Shown piece after piece: positions 41,022 to 49,842 of a DNA stretch of 64,000 bases. The DNA is from an uncultured Alphaproteobacteria bacterium (GTDB taxonomy: Bacteria > Pseudomonadota > Alphaproteobacteria > Thalassobaculales > Thalassobaculaceae). Position numbers and translations under genes: made by a program. The notes under the pieces were generated by a model. It ran no database searches. It had not been told where the DNA came from and was given only the letters and a program-made list of their open reading frames with translations. Numbering within the stretch: the stretch's first letter is position 1; every line of letters begins with the position of its first letter. The stretch lies in NCBI GenBank assembly GCA_937776645.1, contig CALMRI010000019.1, positions 17,991 through 81,990 of the forward strand. The letters run 5' to 3'.

Positions 41022-42321
41022 GACGGTCGGTTCTCCGGCGAGACGGGGGAACGATGAGTACCCAAGAGAATACCACTGGCCGAAAAACGCAAGAGGTTGT
41101 GAGGCGAAGCCCGATCGCCTAGCGTCAGACAACATTTTTGAGCCGGAGGATGGAACTCTGTCGGACGATGATCTCACGCCCGGGTTTCCGCCCCCGCCCA
41201 AGGTTCCGGTGGGGCCTTGGGGGCAACCGGAGCGCCCCATAGGGCCCGATCTCCCGATACAACTGACTCACATTCCCGGTGGCTTCGGGCAACTTTGGGT
41301 CGCCTATGTCACCACGGTCGTTCTCTCGCTGTTGACCCTGACGGTCTATCGCTTCTGGGGAATGACCCGGATTCGCCGGCAACTTTGGTCGCGCGTCGTG
41401 CTTCTGGATGATCCGTTCGAATACACCGGCAGTGGGTGGGAGTTGTTCATCGGCTTTTTGAAAGTCATGTTCTATATCGTGCTTCCGGTGACCCTGATCA
41501 TCGCCGGGCTAAATTTCGCACTCCAGTCCATGGGACTGTTCACCCTGGAACAGATTATCGGCTTCATCACGGCTGTGGGTTTTTACTGGATTGTCGAAGT
41601 CGCTATTTTTTTGCGTTTTCGCTACCGGGCCAATCGGACAAGCTGGCGCGGCATTAGAGCAAGGGTTAACGGAAACGCCACCGATTTCGCCGGGCGCGCC
41701 TTGCTATTGGCAGCCGGCGTGGCGTTCACCGGCGGCATTCTTTACCCCTACGCACACGCCTTTCTCATGCGCTACAAGCTGAACTGTTTGAGCTTTGGTG
41801 GTTTGAAAGTTCGATCCTCACTGAGTTCCAGAAACCTGTATGGTCGATTTTTTCTGTGCTCGCTTTTGTCGATGGTTCTGGGTTTTATTTTGCTATTCTC
41901 TTTCGTTATTTCGACTTTTACCGGAGCAATCTCTGGCACTTCGGTCTTCACTCCAGGCACCGCGGTGGGGATCGATTTTATCACCGGATTGCTTCTTGCT
42001 CCGTTCGCCCTAGCGCCGTTCGCCTGGTATTGGGCAAAATTTTATCGGGCGGCAGCGCAATCGGTTTTGATCGGTGAGGACCAGATCGACGTCGCCTATG
42101 ACGTCACCGGTTGGCAGTTACTGCGCTATGCCGCGGGCAATTGGGCGCTGATAGTGTTCTCACTCGGGTTGCTCTGGCCGCTGACATGGATCCGCAAGAT
42201 CGAACTGATTTGCAATTGCTTTCGGATCAACAGGGAAATCTCGGTGGAGGCGCTGCTTCAGGAAGCCTATGACCCGACCAATGTCGGCGAGGAACTTGGC
42301 GGAGGCTTCGAAATTGTCTAG
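41020..42321 (+). CDS. DUF898 membrane protein (YjgN-like)
   Basis: The 433-residue product has an acidic, Pro-rich N-terminal region to about residue 78 and then six to eight predicted membrane segments (for example LWVAYVTTVVLSLLTLTVY and the last one after IVFSLGLLWPLTW). Repeats of TLTVYRFWGMTRIRRQLW and TWIRKIELICNCFRINREI show the DUF898 pattern. The function is unknown, perhaps envelope maintenance. The ATG used here lies within the same CATG as the opposite amidohydrolase start. An ATG at 41054 has a better ribosome site (GGGGGA) but is in another frame that stops at 41120. The gene is followed by an M48 protease, an arrangement seen in other Proteobacteria. Confidence 0.75.
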   Translation: MTVGSPARRGNDEYPREYHWPKNARGCEAKPDRLASDNIFEPEDGTLSDDDLTPGFPPPPKVPVGPWGQPERPIGPDLPIQLTHIPGGFGQLWVAYVTTVVLSLLTLTVYRFWGMTRIRRQLWSRVVLLDDPFEYTGSGWELFIGFLKVMFYIVLPVTLIIAGLNFALQSMGLFTLEQIIGFITAVGFYWIVEVAIFLRFRYRANRTSWRGIRARVNGNATDFAGRALLLAAGVAFTGGILYPYAHAFLMRYKLNCLSFGGLKVRSSLSSRNLYGRFFLCSLLSMVLGFILLFSFVISTFTGAISGTSVFTPGTAVGIDFITGLLLAPFALAPFAWYWAKFYRAAAQSVLIGEDQIDVAYDVTGWQLLRYAAGNWALIVFSLGLLWPLTWIRKIELICNCFRINREISVEALLQEAYDPTNVGEELGGGFEIV

Positions 42322-43423
42322 CGATCAGTTTGACGATCAATCCAGCGCCCGGGGCGCCTCCGATGCCGCCTATTTCTTCGATGGTCACACCGCCCTCAAA
42401 CACCCGGTCACCGTCACCTTCCACACCGCGCACTTCACCATCACCCTCCTGGACGGCGGCGCGCCGGTGGAATGCCCCTATACGCTCAGCCGCCGGATCC
42501 AGCCATTCCTTCCCGCCGAGCATGTCGCGCTTCGGCCAAACAATCATTCCGGCGCCAGGCTAGTGCTCGTCGAGCCCACCCTGATCGATCGACTCAGGCG
42601 CCATGCCCCAGAGGTGCTAGATCCACCGTTCCTGCGACGTTCGCGCCTACGCCGCTGGGCCGCGATTACCGGTACGCTTGTTGCCGTGATGGCCGTGATC
42701 TTCGTCCTCGTGCCGGCGGTTTCCAGCGTCTTCGGCTTCCTGGTTCCGGACACGACCAAGCGCGCGGTGGGGGCCAGGACGGTACAGCAAATATTCGAGC
42801 CGGCCGGCCTATGCATCGCCGAGGCCGGCACGCAGGCCCTTAAAGGGCTGGTGGATCAACTCGCGAGTACGGTCGGCGTCGACGAAGATATCGCCATTCA
42901 TGTCACCCAATTTCCCATGGTCAACGCCTTTGCCTTGCCTGGGTGGCACATGGTGCTGACGGAAAAATTGATCGAAACAGCCGAATCCTCCGCCGAGGTT
43001 GCCGGGATCATCGCCCATGAGCTTGGGCATATGAAGCTCAACCATCCAACCGAGGCATATTTTCGCCGAGGTCTGTTGTCGGCTGTCGTCGATGCGATTT
43101 TCGGAGGCGGTTTGGGTTTTGAGTCGGTCGCCGCACTGGTGATCACCTTCAGCTATTCGCGCGATGACGAGGCGGCAGCGGATGACATCGCGATCAACGC
43201 CCTCAACGACGCTGGTATCACGACCCAGGGCATAGCAGATTTCTTTAACCGCGAGGCCAAGCTCCCCGAGGGGTTGCAAAAGATGATGGTTAACTTGGAA
43301 TGGCTGTCCACTCATCCCAGCAACCAGGGCCGGCGGCAAAACGCCCTAGAGCAAGGGACAGGCCGCAACCAGGCGCTTTCTCCGGAAGGCTGGCGCGCAC
43401 TGAGGAAGGTTTGCGCGAAGTGA
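42314..43423 (+). CDS. M48-family zinc metalloprotease, membrane-anchored
   Basis: The 369-residue protein has a single membrane anchor (ITGTLVAVMAVIFVLVPAV, about 117-135) and a periplasmic or cytoplasmic peptidase domain with the zinc motif HELGH (235-239), followed by the third ligand Glu in SYSRDDEAAAD. These are the Ste24/HtpX-like M48 features; M48 proteases often act in membrane quality control. I chose a TTG at 42314 because GGAGG lies 9 nt upstream and the N-terminus begins near the preceding stop. An ATG at 42269 also opens the frame. It follows the DUF898 gene with an 8-nt overlap. Confidence 0.88.
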   Translation: MSSDQFDDQSSARGASDAAYFFDGHTALKHPVTVTFHTAHFTITLLDGGAPVECPYTLSRRIQPFLPAEHVALRPNNHSGARLVLVEPTLIDRLRRHAPEVLDPPFLRRSRLRRWAAITGTLVAVMAVIFVLVPAVSSVFGFLVPDTTKRAVGARTVQQIFEPAGLCIAEAGTQALKGLVDQLASTVGVDEDIAIHVTQFPMVNAFALPGWHMVLTEKLIETAESSAEVAGIIAHELGHMKLNHPTEAYFRRGLLSAVVDAIFGGGLGFESVAALVITFSYSRDDEAAADDIAINALNDAGITTQGIADFFNREAKLPEGLQKMMVNLEWLSTHPSNQGRRQNALEQGTGRNQALSPEGWRALRKVCAK

Positions 43424-43981
43424 TTAAAGTTTCTCACCCGATAATGCCTTGCGCAACTGTTTGATATGCAGCCGGGCGCCGAGCGATTGTGGGCTGATCT
43501 CTAGGACTTTCTCAAAGATTTTCAGCGCGCTTTCCGGCTTTTCTATAGCCCGGTAAATCAGTCCCAGTCCCGCTAGGGCACCGAAATGTCGAGGCTCTAG
43601 CGCCAGGGTGCGCTCAATATCCCGGACCGATCCCTCAAAATCCCCGAGCAAATAGAGAACGGTCGCCCTCTTGTTCCAGCCCTCGGCGAAACCCGGCGCC
43701 TCGGCAATGATTTGGTTGAACGCGGCGAGCGAGCGCTGATACTCGCCGGGCACCATCAGCTGGTTCCCAACCTGCATCAACGCGTCGATCTTCGGGTCGT
43801 CGTGGTCGATCCAAATCAGCCAGATTTTCTGCTCGATAGATTGCGCTTGATCGACATCCACCGCCGCTTCCAGCCCGACGAACAAAGCCAGAAGCCGGGG
43901 GTCTTTCTGGTCGGCCCACGCTACGGCCAGATTCCCGGCAAGAGCGAGGAGAACCAGGAACGGGGTCAGGAGGGTCCGCAT
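43424..43981 (-). CDS. Exported TPR-repeat protein
   Basis: The 185-residue product has a signal peptide (LLTPFLVLLALAGNLAVAWA, cleavage near residue 23) and about three TPR-like helical repeats: WNKRATVLYLLGDFEGSVRDIE, ALAGLGLIYRAIEKPESALKIF, and a first weak copy from YQRSLAAFNQIIAEAPGF. TPR proteins act as scaffolds for protein contacts, here in the periplasm. Its stop codon directly abuts the stop of the convergent M48 gene (43423/43424), with no room for a terminator. Confidence 0.82.
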   Translation of the reverse strand: MRTLLTPFLVLLALAGNLAVAWADQKDPRLLALFVGLEAAVDVDQAQSIEQKIWLIWIDHDDPKIDALMQVGNQLMVPGEYQRSLAAFNQIIAEAPGFAEGWNKRATVLYLLGDFEGSVRDIERTLALEPRHFGALAGLGLIYRAIEKPESALKIFEKVLEISPQSLGARLHIKQLRKALSGEKL

Positions 43982-44038
43982 CTGCTTAGTATGACGCCAG
44001 TCCGGTCCGGAACCAAGAGGGCGAAGCTAATCTGACGG

Positions 44039-45358
44039 TCACCTGATCGGCAGGTTGCCCTCGCCCATAGCGCGCGGTGTCGGACCGCCGGTGGCCCAGT
44101 CCAGCAACTCCACCGTATGCAGTACCGGCACGCCAGCCACACTAGAAAGCTGGGTCATGCAGCCGATATTACCGGTCGCGATTATCTCGGGATCCGTCAT
44201 CGCGATATTGGTCAGCTTACGCTGCCGCAGGCGTTCAGCGATCTCCGGTTGCAGGATGTTATAGGTCCCGGCGGAACCACAGCACAGGTGGCCCTCGGGC
44301 ACATCCTTGACGGTGAAACCAGCCTGGCGCAGCAAGGTTTGCGGCGCAGACTTGATCTGCTGGCCATGCTGCATCGAACACGCCGAGTGATAGGTGACCG
44401 ACTGGCCGGTCTGGATCGCCGGTGCAACAATCCCGATCTCTTCCATCACCTCGACGATATCACGGGTGATCGAGGCGATGTGCGCCGCCTTAGCCGCATA
44501 GGCCGGGTCCTCGCGAAGCATCCAGCCATAATCCTTCATCGTGGTGCCGCAGCCCGACGCATTGGTCACCACGGCATCCAGCCCGCGCAGCACCGCTTCG
44601 GTTGACCAGGCATCGATATTGGCCCGCGCCGCCATCAGCGCTGGCGCTTCGTTGCCCATATGATGGTTGAGTGACCCACAGCAGCCGGCGCCCTTGACCA
44701 CCACGACCTCAACCCCATGGCGGGTGAGCAATCGCACCGTCGCCTCATTGATCTCCGGCGCCAAAACCCGCTGTGCGCAGCCGGACAACAGAGCCACCCT
44801 GGTCCGCTGCTTGCCCTCGGCGGGAAACACCTGAGGCCAGTCGACCCGGCTTGGCGGCTGAAGGGTGCTCGGCGCCAGCTTGAGCATCGCCCGGAGCCGT
44901 CCGCCAAAGGCATTGCCAACCAAAGGCGCCAAAGGCTTGGCCAACCATGCCCCGGCCAACGCCAAGCGAAACAACGTCGGCGATGGCAGGATCAGTGCCA
45001 GTAAACCGCGCAACCAGCGATCAAATGCCGGACGCCGGAACGTCTGCTCGACCCGTTTTCGCGCGTGATCCACCAGATGCATGTAGTTCACGCCCGACGG
45101 ACAGGTGGTCATGCAGGACAGGCATGAAAGGCATCGATCGAGATGCTTGACGACCTGGGCCGTGGCCGGTCGATCGTTTTCCAGCATGTCCTTAATCAAG
45201 TAGATCCGGCCGCGTGGGCTGTCGAGTTCGTCGCCGAGCAGCACGTAAGTCGGGCAGGTCGCGGTACAGAACCCGCAATGCACACAGGATCTGAGAATAC
45301 TGTCAGCGGCTTTGATATCCGGGTCGGCGAGCTGCGCCAGGGTGAAATGTGTCTGCAT
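44039..45358 (-). CDS. glcF: Glycolate oxidase iron-sulfur subunit
   Basis: The 439-residue protein has two N-terminal 4Fe-4S motifs, CVHCGFCTATCPTY (about 26-39) and CLSCLSCMTTCPSG (about 76-89), and CCG-type domains at GAGCCGSLNHH and HLCCGSAG. It transfers electrons from the FAD subunits to the membrane. It is the last gene of the glcDEF set and starts 9 nt after glcE. Length is normal. Confidence 0.93.
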   Translation of the reverse strand: MQTHFTLAQLADPDIKAADSILRSCVHCGFCTATCPTYVLLGDELDSPRGRIYLIKDMLENDRPATAQVVKHLDRCLSCLSCMTTCPSGVNYMHLVDHARKRVEQTFRRPAFDRWLRGLLALILPSPTLFRLALAGAWLAKPLAPLVGNAFGGRLRAMLKLAPSTLQPPSRVDWPQVFPAEGKQRTRVALLSGCAQRVLAPEINEATVRLLTRHGVEVVVVKGAGCCGSLNHHMGNEAPALMAARANIDAWSTEAVLRGLDAVVTNASGCGTTMKDYGWMLREDPAYAAKAAHIASITRDIVEVMEEIGIVAPAIQTGQSVTYHSACSMQHGQQIKSAPQTLLRQAGFTVKDVPEGHLCCGSAGTYNILQPEIAERLRQRKLTNIAMTDPEIIATGNIGCMTQLSSVAGVPVLHTVELLDWATGGPTPRAMGEGNLPIR

Positions 45359-45367
45359 TGGGTCTCT

Positions 45368-46591
45368 TTAAATTCCTGCGACCATGCGGCCTGGATTGAG
45401 TACGCGCCGTGGATCGAAACTGTCCTTGACCCGCGCTGATAACGCCGCCAGTGGCGCTGGTTGGGGCTGGAAGACCGGGACCGCCGCCCGAATATTCGCC
45501 GGCGCTCGAACCAAGGTCGCATGGCCTCCACTCGGCGCGACGACGGCACGCACGGCTATGTGCTCCGCGTCATCACTTGGCGGCAGCGAAAGCCAGATCA
45601 GGCCGCCGGACCAATCGTAGAAAACCTCGACGTCCCGACCCATGGCTAAAGCCGCGACCACGCCTTGACCAGCCGAAGGCGGGACTGACAATCGCCAGAT
45701 CAAACGGTCCGCCGGCTCCGCAAGGTACACCGCGTCGCGCACCTCGGCCCAGAACTTGACGGAGTTCCGACTGTGCAATTCCTCGATCGCGCCAAACCCG
45801 GCCAGTTCATCCTTCAGTTCGCGGCATCGCTGTTCGACCGACGGTCCAAAGCCCTCCAGGCGCAACGCGGTAATCGCTCCCCCGGCATTTGCGACATAGG
45901 GAACCGAAGAACGTCCGGAGATTCCAGCCGGCAGATGCGCCGCACCGGCCACCTCATGGACGCTGTTCATCGCCGCCGCCATCGCCCGTGTCGCGGCGCC
46001 ATCATCCAGGCCCAACAGCAACACAGTATAGGTCTTCTCCGGCGCCGGTAGAACCTTGAAGGTCAATTCGGTGACGGCCGCCAAGGTGCCGAACGACCCA
46101 GTCATCAGTTTGGAAAGATCATAGCCAGTGACATTCTTGACCACCCGACCGCCTGACTTGAACGCCTCGCCGCGTCCGGAAACCGCGTTAAAGCCGAGTA
46201 AATGGTCTCGAGCCGCGCCCATCTTGATCCGCCTCGGCCCCGAAAGATTGCAGGCGAAAGTGCCACCGATACTGCCCTGATCCGCTGGCAGCCCGAACAG
46301 CGGGCCGGTATCCATCGGCTCAAACGCCAGCATCTGGCCGCGTTCGGCCAGAACAGCCTCAATCTCGGCACGCGGCGTCGCTGGCTTCGCCGACAGGACC
46401 AGCTCCTCCGGTTCATAAAAATTGATGCCCGAGAGCCCCGAGAGGTCGAGCGTGTGATCAGCCTGGAACGGCCGCCCGAGACCGCGCTTGCTGGCCCGTC
46501 CCAGGACCTCCAGCGGTGCTTCGGCACTGATCGCCCAAGCGACTGCGTCCAACACCTGAGCCTCATCGGTCGGCTTGAAGGTGGACGCCAT
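45368..46591 (-). CDS. glcE: Glycolate oxidase FAD-binding subunit
   Basis: The 407-residue FAD-binding PCMH-type subunit has SKRGLGRPFQADHTLDLSGL, the FAD-binding GSIGGTFACNLSGPRRIK and NVTGYDLSKLMTGSFGTLA. It is shorter than GlcD and lacks the C-terminal half of D-lactate dehydrogenases, as is usual for GlcE. The Met at 46591 has GGGCAGG upstream; the frame runs further to 46783 but that extension is not family-like. It is cotranscribed with glcD and glcF. Confidence 0.92.
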   Translation of the reverse strand: MASTFKPTDEAQVLDAVAWAISAEAPLEVLGRASKRGLGRPFQADHTLDLSGLSGINFYEPEELVLSAKPATPRAEIEAVLAERGQMLAFEPMDTGPLFGLPADQGSIGGTFACNLSGPRRIKMGAARDHLLGFNAVSGRGEAFKSGGRVVKNVTGYDLSKLMTGSFGTLAAVTELTFKVLPAPEKTYTVLLLGLDDGAATRAMAAAMNSVHEVAGAAHLPAGISGRSSVPYVANAGGAITALRLEGFGPSVEQRCRELKDELAGFGAIEELHSRNSVKFWAEVRDAVYLAEPADRLIWRLSVPPSAGQGVVAALAMGRDVEVFYDWSGGLIWLSLPPSDDAEHIAVRAVVAPSGGHATLVRAPANIRAAVPVFQPQPAPLAALSARVKDSFDPRRVLNPGRMVAGI

Positions 46592-46661
46592 CAGCGCCTG
46601 CCCACTCGAAGAGGGCACGACGGAATGGCGGGATGCACCGGCATTTGATCGACACCCATCC

Positions 46662-48149
46662 TCAAAACCTCGGAATATCCGGGAAGGGCATCTGACCCTT
46701 GTGGATATGCATTCGGCCAAGCTCGGCGCACCGGTGCAATTGCGGGAAGACCTTGCCAGGATTGAGCAGACCCTTGGGATCAAACGCGCATTTGACCCGC
46801 TGTTGCTGATTCAGATCGACCTCGGTGAACATCTCGCCCATCAGGTCACGCTTTTCGATCCCCACACCATGCTCTCCGGTCAGCACGCCGCCAAGCTCGA
46901 CACACGCTTTCAGAATATCGCCGCCAAAGGTCTCGGCGGTTTCCAACTGGCCTGGCTGATTGGCGTCGAACAGGATCAAGGGATGCAGGTTGCCGTCACC
47001 GGCGTGAAAGACATTGGCGACCCGCATCTCGTGCTTCTCGGATAGCGCACTGATCCGGCGCAAAATCTCCGGCAGCATCTTGCGCGGGATCGTGCCGTCC
47101 ATGCACATATAGTCAGGCGTGATCCGGCCAACGGCGGGGAAGGCTGATTTTCGTCCAGCCCAGAACGCGTCGCGCTCCGCCTCGTTCTCGCTGACCCGGA
47201 GCGACGTGGCGCCGTTAGCCTCGGCAACCTCGCGGACCCGACCAATGAGATGGTTAACTTCGACCTCCGGGCCGTCCAGTTCAACGATCAGTAGCGCCGC
47301 AGCGTCGCGTGGATACCCGGTGCCGACAAAGTCCTCGGCCGCGTTAATCGCGGGATTGTCCATCATCTCCATACCACCGGGGATGATGCCGGCGCCGATC
47401 ACTTGGGCCACGCAAGCCCCCGCCTCCTCGCTGGAGGCAAACCCAACCAGCAGCGCCCGGGCGGTCGAAGGTTTCTTCAGGATCCGCACCGTCACCTCGG
47501 TCACCACGCCCAACAGGCCTTCCGAACCGGTCATCAAACCGAGCAGGTCATAGCCCTCGGAGTCCAGGTGCTTGCCGCCGATCCGCATCACCTCGCCCTC
47601 GATGGTGACGAACTCGATTCCCAGTACGTTATTGGTTGTGAGGCCGTATTTGAGGCAGTGCACGCCGCCGGAATTCTCGGCGATATTGCCGCCGATGGAA
47701 CAGGCGATCTGGCTCGATGGATCGGGCGCGTAATAGAAGCCATCATGCTGCACCGCATGGGTGATCCCGAGATTGGTGACGCCGGGCTGGGTGACGACGG
47801 CGCGGTTTTTGAAATCGACGTCCAGAACGCGGTTGAACTTGCCCAAGCCAAGCAACACCGCATCGGCCAATGGCAACGCACCTCCCGACAGCGACGTGCC
47901 GGCCCCCCGTGGGACCACTTTGATTCCCTCGCCATGGCAATAAGCCAAAATCTCGGCAACTTGTTCCGTTTTTTCCGGCAGCACGACAATCATCGGCATC
48001 TGCCGATACGCCGACAGCCCGTCGGATTCGTAGACCCGCATTTCGTCCTGTTCGGCGATCACGCCCTCGCCCGGTACGATCTGTCGCAGTCGCTCGATGA
48101 TCTCGGCGCGGCGGGCGATGATCGAGGAGTCAGGCTTGGGCATCAACAT
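46662..48149 (-). CDS. glcD: Glycolate oxidase FAD-linked subunit
   Basis: The 495-residue catalytic subunit oxidises glycolate to glyoxylate. The FAD-binding core has PRGAGTSLSGGALPL (about 81-95), CSIGGNIAENSGGVHCLKYG and YDLLGLMTGSEGLLGVVTEV. The C-terminal cap contains NVFHAGDGNLHP and GEHGVGIEKRDLM. The start has GGAGG about 10 nt upstream. The three genes in order D, E, F would supply a glycolate or D-lactate oxidising complex. A gap of 70 nt separates glcD from glcE. Confidence 0.94.
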   Translation of the reverse strand: MLMPKPDSSIIARRAEIIERLRQIVPGEGVIAEQDEMRVYESDGLSAYRQMPMIVVLPEKTEQVAEILAYCHGEGIKVVPRGAGTSLSGGALPLADAVLLGLGKFNRVLDVDFKNRAVVTQPGVTNLGITHAVQHDGFYYAPDPSSQIACSIGGNIAENSGGVHCLKYGLTTNNVLGIEFVTIEGEVMRIGGKHLDSEGYDLLGLMTGSEGLLGVVTEVTVRILKKPSTARALLVGFASSEEAGACVAQVIGAGIIPGGMEMMDNPAINAAEDFVGTGYPRDAAALLIVELDGPEVEVNHLIGRVREVAEANGATSLRVSENEAERDAFWAGRKSAFPAVGRITPDYMCMDGTIPRKMLPEILRRISALSEKHEMRVANVFHAGDGNLHPLILFDANQPGQLETAETFGGDILKACVELGGVLTGEHGVGIEKRDLMGEMFTEVDLNQQQRVKCAFDPKGLLNPGKVFPQLHRCAELGRMHIHKGQMPFPDIPRF

Positions 48150-48321
48150 CGAGCGGCCTCCGTGACGAGGGAGCGGCTCCTCCGCTCACAAGACCTATAA
48201 TCTATCACAGCCGCGCCGCTCGAAGGCAGGTGATGCTTTCCGCTCCATGAAAAGCCGGGATCACTCCCTGAAAAACGAAAGCCATTCCATGGCAAAAGTG
48301 GGGGGTTTCCAGTCGGACGAC

Positions 48322-48350
48322 AAAAGGCGGCTCGTCATCCGACGGCCGCC
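48322..48350 (-). terminator. Intrinsic terminator downstream of rpmJ
   Basis: On the minus strand GGCGGC, a loop, and GCCGCC are followed by TTTT. It begins 23 nt after the rpmJ stop and precedes the glcD promoter region. The flanks (GTCGGA/TCCGAC) could form an alternative stem. Confidence 0.7.
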
Positions 48351-48372
48351 CCTTATAACCCACCGAAAACAA

Positions 48373-48498
48373 TCAGCCCTGGCGAGCCTTAAAGCGAGGG
48401 TTCACTTTGTTGATGACGTAGACACGCCCCTTGCGACGGACGACCCGGCAATTGCGGTCCCGGGTCTTGAGCGTCTTCAGAGAATTGGCGACCTTCAT
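48373..48498 (-). CDS. rpmJ: 50S ribosomal protein L36 (cysteine-poor type)
   Basis: A 41-residue basic protein beginning [14 protein letters not shown], continuing [15 protein letters not shown] and ending [10 protein letters not shown], matches L36, a late large-subunit protein. Zinc-binding L36 has three Cys and a His; here only one Cys remains, so this is the zinc-independent type found in many alphaproteobacteria. It forms its own transcription unit, with a good promoter upstream and an intrinsic terminator downstream. Confidence 0.95.
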   Translation of the reverse strand: MKVANSLKTLKTRDRNCRVVRRKGRVYVINKVNPRFKARQG

Positions 48499-48536
48499 AA
48501 TCGATCTCGTCCAGCTCTAGTCTGATAAGGCCGCGG

Positions 48537-48565
48537 AACATACTGAGGCCAGGAGAGGCTGTCAA
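48537..48565 (-). promoter_or_regulatory. Sigma-70-type promoter for rpmJ
   Basis: On the minus strand a perfect TTGACA (-35, 48565-48560) is 17 bp from TATGTT (-10, 48542-48537). Transcription would begin near 48530 and leave a leader of about 30 nt before the ATG. It is the best promoter in this window. Confidence 0.8.
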
Positions 48566-48885
48566 CCTATCGGGACTGGACGCTTTGGTTGGATGAGGGT
48601 TAAACCCGGCCGTCGTGCAGAAACTCAAAAATAGGTCGGCCCTGATGGCGTCCAATCGGCATGACGGGTTGGATTTGATCCTCACCGAAGCCGAACGGAG
48701 GGGCGGAGCGTTGGCCGAGCGATGCCGCATATTGCGGCACACGGCTCGACCCACCTAATTTCAAGGCAAAGGCGCCAAACGGATCCCCAACCCCATCAAG
48801 GTGATGGCGGGGACGCGACGGCGCCGATAAACTGCCCGCTGGCTCCTTGAGGCCCCGCGACCAGAAGATATGGGAAATTCATCGC
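48566..48885. other. 320-bp gap before the EamA transporter gene
   Basis: No gene is supported. A plus-strand frame of about 47 codons beginning GTG at 48613 (VQKLKNRSALM) has no recognisable family and no clear ribosome site. Only the rpmJ promoter, at the left edge, can be called. Confidence 0.4.
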
Positions 48886-49809
48886 ATGCGCGTACCGTCG
48901 ACAGCCTCCAATCACGCCAAAGGTCTTATTCTTGGAATTTTGGGAGTGTTGTTGCTATCGCCTGACACGTTGATTATCCGGTTGGTCGACGCTGATCCCT
49001 GGACCTTCATCGCCTGGCGCGGCGGATTGATAACGGTCGGAATGATCGTGATCATGGTGTTGCGTTTTGGTGTCGCGGCCGCGGCGCGGACCTATGCGAT
49101 CGGCTGGCTCGGTTTGTTGATCGCTTTGCTGTTCGCCGTCAACAACGTGTTTTTTCAACTTTCGGTCCAGAGCACGACGGTCGCCAACACCTTGGTCATC
49201 CTAGCGACCGCGCCGCTGTTCGCGGCAGTGTTCTCCGTCGCCTTCCTGCACGAACGGGTTCCGAGGCGAACCTGGATCGCGACAGTATTTTCCACCCTCG
49301 GGATCTGCATGGTGTTTATTGGGGAACTCCACACCGAGAATCTGTTCGGCAATGTCGCGGCATTGATCTCGGCAGTTGGGCTGGGGATTTATTTCGTCCT
49401 AGTACGCCTTGGCCGGCCGGTAGATATGTCGCCAGCCATCGGCATCGCCGGAATCTTTGTCTGCCTCATCGGCGCAGGCCTGGCGAGCGATCTTTATCTC
49501 GAGCCCCAACAGTTTGGCCTATTGGCCGTTCTCGGCCTCATTCTTCTGCCCCTATCCTTCGTCTTTCTCACCCGCGCACCCCACTACATTTCAGCCCCGG
49601 AAGTGAGCCTAATTCTGTTGATCGAGACCATCCTCGGGCCGCTTTGGGTTTGGATGGTGATCACCGAAGAACCGCCACTGCAAACCATTGTCGGCGGCGG
49701 GTTGATTATCATCGTCCTGGCGATCCATGCGACCCTAAGCTTGCGGGAGAGCCGAAGATTACCCAAGGCGGTCCCGATCACCGACATTGACGCCAACCCG
49801 GCCGAATAA
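48886..49809 (+). CDS. EamA/DMT-superfamily transporter
   Basis: The 307-residue protein is almost entirely hydrophobic and shows the ten-helix, two-repeat layout of EamA permeases. The first repeat ends with the NNVFFQLSVQSTTVANTLVIL signature region and the second with SAPEVSLILLIETILGPLWV. EamA proteins export amino acids or metabolites, and the substrate here is unknown. The Met at 48886 (MRVPSTASNHAKG) is preceded by GGGA. The frame is open to 48847. Confidence 0.86.
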   Translation: MRVPSTASNHAKGLILGILGVLLLSPDTLIIRLVDADPWTFIAWRGGLITVGMIVIMVLRFGVAAAARTYAIGWLGLLIALLFAVNNVFFQLSVQSTTVANTLVILATAPLFAAVFSVAFLHERVPRRTWIATVFSTLGICMVFIGELHTENLFGNVAALISAVGLGIYFVLVRLGRPVDMSPAIGIAGIFVCLIGAGLASDLYLEPQQFGLLAVLGLILLPLSFVFLTRAPHYISAPEVSLILLIETILGPLWVWMVITEEPPLQTIVGGGLIIIVLAIHATLSLRESRRLPKAVPITDIDANPAE

Positions 49810-49842
49810 TCGGCACAACCAGCAGACCGGAGCCGTCAGCCG

